Shown here: piece after piece, positions 1 through 4,604 of the stretch
How the letters are laid out: each line of letters opens with the position of its first letter
Numbering within the stretch: the first letter of the stretch is position 1
Assembly: GCA_008501785.1 (NCBI GenBank)
Contig: QQUD01000573.1
Coordinates: 1-5,384, forward strand
DNA: 5,384 bases
DNA from: Chloroflexota bacterium
GTDB taxonomy: Bacteria; Chloroflexota; Anaerolineae; Promineifilales; Promineifilaceae
Reading direction: 5' to 3'
Notes under the pieces: model-generated
The model's input: only the letters and a program-made list of their open reading frames with translations
What the model was told of the DNA's origin: nothing
Database searches by the model: none
Position numbers and translations under genes: made by a program

Positions 1-19
1 ATCTTACCATCAAATCCGC

Positions 20-48
20 TTGAGTAATTGAACGACTATTGCTACAAT
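20..48 (+). promoter_or_regulatory. Sigma70-type promoter ahead of the first gene
   Basis: A -35-like box TTGAGT (20-25) is followed after exactly 17 nt by a -10-like box TACAAT (43-48), which matches the consensus at five of six positions. Transcription would start near 55, giving a leader of about 30 nt before the TTG start at 85. All three forward frames meet a stop by position 31 (TGA at 21-23, TAA at 25-27, TGA at 29-31). Any upstream gene on this strand therefore ends before or within the promoter, which suggests the first gene is transcribed on its own or heads a unit. The boxes are seen directly; their activity is inferred. Confidence 0.5.
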
Positions 49-84
49 CGGCATATAAAATGAGTTGAAACGGGGGCAAAGTTA

Positions 85-684
85 TTGACTGAATCCAAAC
101 CCACCCAAACGCGCTGGCGCATCCTTTATACACTTGCACCCTTGCTGCTATTGATTATTTGTCTGGTGGGCATTAATTTACTTAATGGGTGGTATCAACA
201 AACCATATTAAAAAATGACGGTGGGGTAGAAACGGCCGTACTTGATCAACAGCCAAACCAACCAACAGCAATAGCACCCCCCACGCTGGCACAAACGCTT
301 ACAACTCCATTGCCAACTATCATACCCACACCCTCAGCAACGCCATACATTCTGCCCACCCTTCCATCTGAAGCACAAATACAACTTCTAGGACCACCAG
401 AAGATTCTGTTTTTAGCAAAAACCAATCACTCTCATTTTATTGGGAGTGGCCCTTACCACTTACGGAAGACCAATCTTTTACAGTCACACTTTTAGTCGA
501 TGACCAACTATATGATTTTGGGTCAGTTATTGAACCTAATTTAGGACTCAGTTACAGATGGCAGTTAAGCCCTGCATCAATACCGAACCCGACAGAAACG
601 ATTCAGTGGCAAATTCAGCTCTTTTCACAAAATAGTGATACGCCACTCATCGTAAGTGAAAGACGAACTTTTTCTTTAAGGTAG
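85..684 (+). CDS. Membrane-anchored protein with Pro/Thr linker and extracytoplasmic Ig-like domain
   Basis: This is a 199-residue protein of no family I can name. Residues 1-12 are polar and carry Arg10 and Arg12. Residues about 13-34 form one strongly hydrophobic helix (LAPLLLLIICLVGI core), probably an N-in signal anchor. Residues about 55-96 are a Pro/Thr-rich spacer, and about 98-199 look like a beta-sandwich domain with WEWPLPL at 120-126. That domain resembles residues about 388-485 of the second pseudokinase downstream, sharing the pattern W-x-W-P-(L/M)-P-L followed by F-x-V and a later W-Q-(I/V). The start is TTG at 85: an in-frame TGA lies at 61-63, no ATG or GTG lies between, and GGGGG at 72-76 could serve as a weak Shine-Dalgarno. 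There is no kinase domain, so it could be an accessory or decoy partner of the neighbouring receptors; that role is inference. Confidence 0.8.
   Translation: MTESKPTQTRWRILYTLAPLLLLIICLVGINLLNGWYQQTILKNDGGVETAVLDQQPNQPTAIAPPTLAQTLTTPLPTIIPTPSATPYILPTLPSEAQIQLLGPPEDSVFSKNQSLSFYWEWPLPLTEDQSFTVTLLVDDQLYDFGSVIEPNLGLSYRWQLSPASIPNPTETIQWQIQLFSQNSDTPLIVSERRTFSLR
232..239. repeat. ACGGCCGT palindrome, copy 1
   Basis: Read as Thr50-Ala-Val in the first protein, about 16 residues after the membrane helix. This is one of seven copies in the window; the finding on this octamer gives the analysis. Confidence 0.85.
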
Positions 685-688
685 CTTA

Positions 689-797
689 AAGTTGACGCAA
701 CCGTTCAGGTGCGACGCACTTTTCCTAGAGTAATGCGCCATAAAAATGCCATTTACAAGCGCGTCGCACCTCAGGAACTGAACGTCTACAAGTTGAC
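689..797. repeat. Intergenic palindromic element with flanking 8-bp direct repeats (MITE/REP-like)
   Basis: The direct repeat AAGTTGAC occurs at 689-696 and 790-797. Between and partly overlapping these is a long imperfect inverted repeat. GGTGCGACGC (708-717) pairs perfectly with GCGTCGCACC (761-770), and the pairing can extend to 723/755 with two mismatches. CGTTCA (702-707) pairs with TGAACG (779-784) across an 8-nt bulge; alternatively GTTGACG (691-697) pairs 6/7 with CGTCTAC (783-789). The loop is about 31 nt and no ORF is present. It is GC-rich against an AT-rich flank, suggesting an inserted small non-autonomous element with a target duplication, or a REP-type structure. The stem lacks a T-run, so intrinsic termination is not clearly supported. 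Element identity is inference. Confidence 0.55.
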
Positions 798-834
798 ATC
801 TCGATATAATATTAATATGTAATATCAATTAACC
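793..834 (+). promoter_or_regulatory. AT-rich promoter zone of the LysM pseudokinase gene
   Basis: A perfect -35 hexamer TTGACA lies at 793-798 and a perfect -10 hexamer TATAAT at 805-810, but only 6 nt separate them, so they cannot form one promoter. TTGACA could pair at 17 nt with the weak box TATGTA (816-821). TATAAT at 17 nt would need the poor box ACGTCT (782-787). Either choice gives a very short leader (about 7-18 nt) before the ATG at 835, and no Shine-Dalgarno is visible there (AATTAACC precedes the ATG). The TTGACA overlaps the right copy of the AAGTTGAC direct repeat. Confidence 0.35.
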
Positions 835-2391
835 ATGTTTGAATCCGAAGTTGGCACACGTATTGGTAAATACGAAATCAAAAAACAGATTGTAAAGGAA
901 GCAACCCGTTCTCTATACCTGGCTACAGATGAGTCCAATCAGCCGTTGCTCCTAGAAATTTACGAATGTGAATTTATAAATTCGGCTGCTTCACACCTCA
1001 AAACGTTACACAAAATACCCTCAACTCAAATAGTAGAGATTTTTGCCACACCAGAAGGACAACCTGTTGTAGCATATCCCTTTACACACGGGCAGCGCCT
1101 TTCGGACTTGTTATCCGAAAATCCGGCCGCGCTGACGACGGAACAAAGCCTTAGGCTTGTTCATCAATTAACAACCCTTTTAGCTGCAGCACAAGAGAAA
1201 GAGATTTTCCATAAAGATATTCATCCTGAGAACATATGGATTATCGGGAAAGATACGGCCGTTTTCATTGGCTGGGGTCTTCAAGATGCGGTGCCAGACC
1301 GCCCCATCCCCACAAATGAGCTTGGATACACGGCTCCCGAATTAAATAAAAAATCAGCACATACTGCACAATCAAACATTTTTTCGCTAGGCGTGCTGCT
1401 ATTCACACTATTAGCCCATCACCCTCCTCAATTTGAAACAGATTGGGATATTTTCACAAAAGGCGAAAAAACCCAAATTATCCTTTTGGAAAATGCGCGC
1501 ACGGGTCTCACCAAAGAAACCTACCAATTGGTTCGTCATTGCCTTTGGCGACAACCCTGGAGCCGTTATGATAACATCCAAGAATTTTTAACGGCCGTTG
1601 AAATAGCATTAGCGGCAGAATCTCCCCCGGTTGATCAGAAAAAGAGCAGCATCCCCTTGCCGCCATTATCAATACCCAGTTCTTCATGGAAACCTGTAAT
1701 AATTGCCATTAGCACATTACTTATCCTGGGGTTGGTTTTTCTTTTTTTCTGGGGGCCGTTGGCCTCAACAGATAAAGAACCAAACAATACGGCCGTTCCT
1801 GCACTCATTGCACCGGAGGAGACGGGTACGAAAACGGCCGTTCCTTTAGCTACACAAACATTAGCCACGCAAACATCAACACCTGTGGATAACCCGGACA
1901 ACCTTGTTGAACCGGAAAAACCAACAACAACAAGTAGACCAAATACCAACACACCAGCACCAACCCCATCGAAGACCTCATTACCCACACACACACCAAC
2001 AGCCACACAGACCAACACAACAACGGCGACACCAGCAGAGACAAGTACCCTTACACCAACAATACCCCCGACAGCGACAGAAACCGACGCTTGTATCCCA
2101 TTCCAACCAGAAGGCTGGATTATTTATACTGTTCAGGCAGATGATTATCTGTTTAATCTAGCCACCCAATCAGGCACGACAGTAGCCTTTGTGCAAGAAA
2201 TCAATTGTTTAACAGGCGATTCACTAAGCATTGGACAAACGATATTTTTACCAGCCCCTCCAATTGTTAATTCTCCTACACCAGAGGCCACATCAGATTC
2301 CGGCAATAACGGCGGAAACCAACCAGGGAATTCACAACCGAATCCCACATCAAGACCTTCACGCCCAACAAAAACACCACCCCCTCCGTAG
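835..2391 (+). CDS. LysM-domain transmembrane pseudokinase (degenerate Hanks-type Ser/Thr kinase fold)
   Basis: This is a 518-residue receptor-like protein. Residues about 13-258 keep the bacterial Ser/Thr kinase fold but lack key residues. The Gly-rich loop has no glycines (IVKEATRSLYLA, 19-30), and the beta3 Lys is Glu41 (LLLE). The catalytic loop is HKDIHPEN (126-133), with Asp128 and Asn133 kept but His130 in place of Lys. DFG is GWG (146-148). APE is intact (167-169), the alphaF Asp is Asn181 (SNIFSLG), and the alphaI Arg is kept (Arg244). A membrane helix follows at about 286-308, then a Thr/Pro linker (about 316-418). An external LysM-like domain spans about 430-473 (YTVQADDYLFNLA ... 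GQTIFLP); Cys420 and Cys458 could form a disulfide. The tail is Pro/Thr/Asn-rich and ends TKTPPPP. The ATG is the only plausible start because an in-frame TAA lies at 820-822. Loss of phosphotransfer is inferred; a scaffold or wall-signal receptor role fits the architecture. Confidence 0.88.
   Translation: MFESEVGTRIGKYEIKKQIVKEATRSLYLATDESNQPLLLEIYECEFINSAASHLKTLHKIPSTQIVEIFATPEGQPVVAYPFTHGQRLSDLLSENPAALTTEQSLRLVHQLTTLLAAAQEKEIFHKDIHPENIWIIGKDTAVFIGWGLQDAVPDRPIPTNELGYTAPELNKKSAHTAQSNIFSLGVLLFTLLAHHPPQFETDWDIFTKGEKTQIILLENARTGLTKETYQLVRHCLWRQPWSRYDNIQEFLTAVEIALAAESPPVDQKKSSIPLPPLSIPSSSWKPVIIAISTLLILGLVFLFFWGPLASTDKEPNNTAVPALIAPEETGTKTAVPLATQTLATQTSTPVDNPDNLVEPEKPTTTSRPNTNTPAPTPSKTSLPTHTPTATQTNTTTATPAETSTLTPTIPPTATETDACIPFQPEGWIIYTVQADDYLFNLATQSGTTVAFVQEINCLTGDSLSIGQTIFLPAPPIVNSPTPEATSDSGNNGGNQPGNSQPNPTSRPSRPTKTPPPP
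1255..1262. repeat. ACGGCCGT palindrome, copy 2
   Basis: Read as Thr141-Ala-Val in the kinase-like domain, on the strand leading into the GWG that replaces DFG. Confidence 0.85.
1591..1598. repeat. ACGGCCGT palindrome, copy 3
   Basis: Read as Thr253-Ala-Val near the end of the kinase-like domain. With flanks the palindrome is AACGGCCGTT (1590-1599). Confidence 0.85.
1789..1796. repeat. ACGGCCGT palindrome, copy 4
   Basis: Read as Thr319-Ala-Val, followed by Pro, about ten residues outside the membrane helix. The next copy starts 45 bp later and has the same downstream bases (TCCT). Confidence 0.85.
1834..1841. repeat. ACGGCCGT palindrome, copy 5
   Basis: Read as Thr334-Ala-Val-Pro in the Pro/Thr linker. 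With flanks the palindrome is AACGGCCGTT (1833-1842). Confidence 0.85.
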
Positions 2392-2604
2392 CCTCACTCA
2401 AATTAATTTGACACAAATATTTGCAATACAAACACATTTGTGTTATCTAATCAATGCATTGTCTGGGGAACTACCTGAGTCAATCTGTCAAAACAAAGCA
2501 ATATTACCCGTAAGAAGATTTGAAAGAAACTTTCTATAAAATTGTCATGTTAGGTGTAATTTATTAATAGTGGCTTTGCAGGTATAAGCTTATTCAACTA
2601 TGTT
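2392..2604 (+). promoter_or_regulatory. AT-rich intergenic region with short dyads and weak promoter candidates
   Basis: These 213 bases contain no credible gene. ACACAAAT (2411-2418) and ATTTGTGT (2436-2443) form an 8-bp inverted repeat. Within it lie two nested dyads, CAAATATTTG (2414-2423) and AACACA-TT-TGTGTT (2431-2444). A further perfect 10-bp palindrome, CAATGCATTG, lies at 2452-2461. A perfect TTGACA (2408-2413) has no good -10 at 16-18 nt. The best spaced pair is TTGCAA (2421-2426) with TATCTA (2444-2449) at 17 nt, which overlaps the dyads and would suit operator control. No GC-rich stem with a T-run follows the upstream stop codon, so a terminator is not evident. All functional readings here are weak inference. 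Confidence 0.3.
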
Positions 2605-4530
2605 ATGGCAATGCAGAATCTATTGGACAATAGTCTAGTTGACGGACGCAACAGTTTGGTGAATCATTCAAAAATGGCAAAGCCGAATTTGTTTGATGAA
2701 TTAGTCGATCAATATAAACTTCGAAAGCATATCGCACATGGCGGTGTGACTGATGTTTACCTTGCCTATGATGTCGATGAAAACCGCGAGGTAATTGTCG
2801 AGGTTCTTTTGCCGTTCCTGGCGCAAAACAGAACCTATGCAGACCGTTTTGCGACTAAAATGCGACAGGTTGCGCAAATAAGACATCGTCATATTTCCCA
2901 AGTTTTACAAGTAGGCCTGACACCTTTCAATAACCGACCTTATTTCGCTCGTGAACATACTGAGTATTATCCGCTGAACAAGCGCATGAATCAGTTGAAG
3001 AAACAGGATACACCTGTCCACAGTGTTTATGCATTAAAGTTAGTTCGGCAAATAGCAGAAGCATTAGAACTGGCAGAGCGTCTTGAAATTTTCCACCATG
3101 ACTTACAACCAGAAAAAGTGTGGCTAGAGCCAAATGGAAATGTCATCTTAGCAAATTTAGGTGTTCCACGCCTAAAGAATTTCTCTAATAATGGAACAAA
3201 CACGAAGCAAAATCCTAATTATTGGTCACCAGAACAGATTCAGGGAAAGGCTATTGTTGGAAAGAGCCATGTTTACTCGTTGGGTGTAATTATATTTGAG
3301 CTATTAACAGGAACATTGCCAACTACGTATGATTCACTTTTGCAGAATATCACCCGCTCGGCCAATCAAAATTCATTGATACAGCTTCGGCCAGATTTGT
3401 CTACGGAAACGTATCGTCTCGTCAATCGGGCTATCAGAACACAGAAATGGAATCGGTTTAATAACTGCAAAGAATTTATTATCGCTATTGACGAAGCAAT
3501 TAAGGCCGAAGAATTTGCAATTGGAGCGGGCGCTTCTCAACCAAGACGCTCAACAGCTAATTTGTGGCTAAAAATTGGCGCACCTTTGTTAGTTTTGGTT
3601 ATGCTTGCGAGTGTCATTTTGCTTGCTTTACGGGGTGGTCAAGACAACACGGCCGTTTCCAACACAGCCCTTCCTTCAGCCGCTATTGCTGAAATTGCGG
3701 CTGAACCCACAAGTACATCAACACCGACTTCTACCATGGAAGCTATTCCCGTTGTCGATAATGTGGTTACCTTTGCACCAGCTCAAGAGCAATCATTCAA
3801 TGATAGCGAAATCATCAATTTTGCCTGGACCTGGCCCATGCCATTGGCAGATGATGAACAGTTTATCGTCGAGGCATTCACGCCAGATCGGCAATTTGTC
3901 GTTGGTCAGACAACCGACTCCCCTGACAATTTCAACTATAACCTTGCAGCCCCTGCCGCTAACTTCACTATCGGCACATTTGAATGGCAGGTGATACTGG
4001 TATCATCAAGCTCAAATCTGCCCATTACACAAAGTGAAAGCCAAACCATAATCATCACGGCAGCACCGACAAACACACCAGAACCAACTGCAACGCCTAC
4101 ATTGACGCCTGAGCCTTCCTCAACACCCACATCAACACCAAACCCACAAGTTCAGGTCAATGTCAGCTCGGCCAGCTTACGGGAAGGTCCGAGTACAAGA
4201 TATAATATCATTCGATTTTTGAAAAATGGCGATGTTGTTACTGTCATTGCTATCAATCGTGAAGAAGGCAACTGGTATAATGTCATCACGGAAGATGGTA
4301 CACTAGGTTGGTTAGCAATTAGTGTAAGTGAGGTGGTGGGAGAAACGGCCGTTTCCTTAATCCCAACCGCCGCCACCATTCCACCATCACCAACGCCAAC
4401 CAACACACCAACACCAACCAACACACCAACACCACTGCCCACCAAACCCCCCAGCACCGGCGGCGGCGGCAGCGGTGGCGGCAGCGGCGGCGGCTCAAAA
4501 GCCACTCGGACACCACCACCACCACCATAA
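2605..4530 (+). CDS. Transmembrane pseudokinase with Ig-like and SH3b ectodomains
   Basis: This is a 641-residue protein from the first ATG. The kinase-like domain spans about 37-300. Its Gly loop is IAHGGVTDVYLAYD (43-56), with the first and third glycines lost. The beta3 Lys is Glu66 (VIVEV) and the alphaC Glu position is Lys85. The catalytic loop is HHDLQPEK (164-171), with Asp166 kept but Lys to Gln168 and Asn to Lys171. DFG is NLG (184-186), APE is SPE (208-210) and the alphaF Asp is His222. A membrane helix (about 320-343) leads to an Ig-like domain (about 388-485, WTWPMPL at 408-414). A Thr/Pro linker and an SH3b domain follow (about 515-577: SLREGPS, then DGTLGW). The end is a repeat-bearing Pro/Thr linker, a Gly/Ser stretch (619-631) and the tail TRTPPPPP. 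The start is uncertain: no Shine-Dalgarno precedes 2605, whereas ATG 2674 (Met24) has GGTGA at 2658-2662 and gives an N-terminus like the upstream pseudokinase. A non-catalytic envelope receptor is the likely role. Confidence 0.87.
   Translation: MAMQNLLDNSLVDGRNSLVNHSKMAKPNLFDELVDQYKLRKHIAHGGVTDVYLAYDVDENREVIVEVLLPFLAQNRTYADRFATKMRQVAQIRHRHISQVLQVGLTPFNNRPYFAREHTEYYPLNKRMNQLKKQDTPVHSVYALKLVRQIAEALELAERLEIFHHDLQPEKVWLEPNGNVILANLGVPRLKNFSNNGTNTKQNPNYWSPEQIQGKAIVGKSHVYSLGVIIFELLTGTLPTTYDSLLQNITRSANQNSLIQLRPDLSTETYRLVNRAIRTQKWNRFNNCKEFIIAIDEAIKAEEFAIGAGASQPRRSTANLWLKIGAPLLVLVMLASVILLALRGGQDNTAVSNTALPSAAIAEIAAEPTSTSTPTSTMEAIPVVDNVVTFAPAQEQSFNDSEIINFAWTWPMPLADDEQFIVEAFTPDRQFVVGQTTDSPDNFNYNLAAPAANFTIGTFEWQVILVSSSSNLPITQSESQTIIITAAPTNTPEPTATPTLTPEPSSTPTSTPNPQVQVNVSSASLREGPSTRYNIIRFLKNGDVVTVIAINREEGNWYNVITEDGTLGWLAISVSEVVGETAVSLIPTAATIPPSPTPTNTPTPTNTPTPLPTKPPSTGGGGSGGGSGGGSKATRTPPPPP
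2658..2676 (+). promoter_or_regulatory. Possible Shine-Dalgarno and alternative start for the SH3b pseudokinase
   Basis: GGTGA (2658-2662) lies 11 nt before an in-frame ATG at 2674-2676, whereas the ATGs at 2605 and 2611 have no purine-rich motif ahead of them. Starting here gives a 618-residue protein beginning MAKPNLFDEL, with 13 residues before the first kinase-fold Tyr; the upstream pseudokinase has 12. The upstream pseudokinase itself lacks a visible Shine-Dalgarno, so this argument is not decisive. Confidence 0.4.
3649..3656. repeat. ACGGCCGT palindrome, copy 6
   Basis: Read as Thr349-Ala-Val-Ser, about six residues after the membrane helix. Confidence 0.85.
4345..4352. repeat. ACGGCCGT palindrome, copy 7 (core of a 14-bp palindrome)
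   Basis: Read as Thr581-Ala-Val-Ser just after the SH3b domain. Here the perfect palindrome extends to 14 bp, GAAACGGCCGTTTC (4342-4355). Confidence 0.85.
4390..4434 (+). repeat. 18-bp tandem repeat encoding PTPTNT
   Basis: Two 18-nt units (4390-4407 and 4408-4425) differ at one base (ACG against ACA in the second codon) and are followed by a 9-nt partial unit (4426-4434). They encode PTPTNT-PTPTNT-PTP in the linker after the SH3b domain. The near identity suggests recent slippage or duplication; copy number may vary between strains. Confidence 0.75.
4459..4497 (+). repeat. GC-rich GGN/AGC codon run encoding a Gly/Ser linker
   Basis: Thirteen codons, mostly GGC with AGC/TCA, encode GGGGSGGGSGGGS (residues 619-631). 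The run is far richer in GC than its surroundings and is flanked by Pro/Thr sequence on both sides. It presumably acts as a flexible spacer before the TRTPPPPP tail. It reads in frame with the gene and needs no artificial explanation. Confidence 0.7.
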
Positions 4531-4577
4531 AAGCGTTCATCATACCCTTGCGAATCGTGCAGTTTCTTACCATTGAA

Positions 4578-4592
4578 CTGGAGGCACTCCAG
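4578..4592 (+). promoter_or_regulatory. Small hairpin enclosing GGAGG ahead of the secreted-protein gene
   Basis: CTGGAG (4578-4583) and CTCCAG (4587-4592) form a perfect 6-bp stem with loop GCA. The stem and loop contain GGAGG (4580-4584), the strongest Shine-Dalgarno-like sequence nearby. That motif lies 20 nt from the ATG at 4605 but 10 nt from an out-of-frame ATG at 4595. A second candidate, GGGG at 4597-4600, sits only 4 nt before ATG 4605. The fold could modulate translation of the downstream gene; this is inferred from position only. Confidence 0.35.
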
Positions 4593-4604
4593 AGATGGGG
4601 ACAA

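Noticed and set aside
1..31. C-terminal end of an upstream gene
   Set aside because: All three forward frames are open to the window edge for fewer than ten codons, so there is no way to choose a frame or show coding.
691..789. Intrinsic terminator for the first gene
   Set aside because: The stem is long and interrupted with a loop of about 31 nt, and no T-run follows the right arm. A repeat element explains it better.
793..810. TTGACA and TATAAT as one perfect promoter
   Set aside because: Only 6 nt separate the two hexamers, far below the 16-18 nt needed.
1635..2161. Open frames on both strands across the Pro/Thr linker of the LysM pseudokinase (1635-2018 minus, 1850-2044 minus, 1904-2161 plus)
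   Set aside because: Repetitive ACA/CCA-rich linker DNA stays open in several frames. The predicted proteins are low complexity and overlap a gene with clear domains on either side.
2231..2539. Plus-strand frame running from the LysM domain into the spacer
   Set aside because: It overlaps the 3' end of the LysM pseudokinase out of frame, has His/Gln-rich composition from CAN repeats, and shows no start signal or family resemblance.
4381..4530. CRISPR-like or engineered linker appearance (tandem 18-mers, GGGGS-type run, CACCAC repeats near the stop)
   Set aside because: The repeats are short, contiguous and in frame with no spacers. The CACCAC run is read as polyproline, not His, and sits in a natural Pro/Thr-rich tail matching the upstream gene.
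835..4530. Active PASTA-type Ser/Thr kinases
   Set aside because: No PASTA repeats are present, and both proteins lack the beta3 Lys, the DFG Asp and the catalytic-loop Lys.
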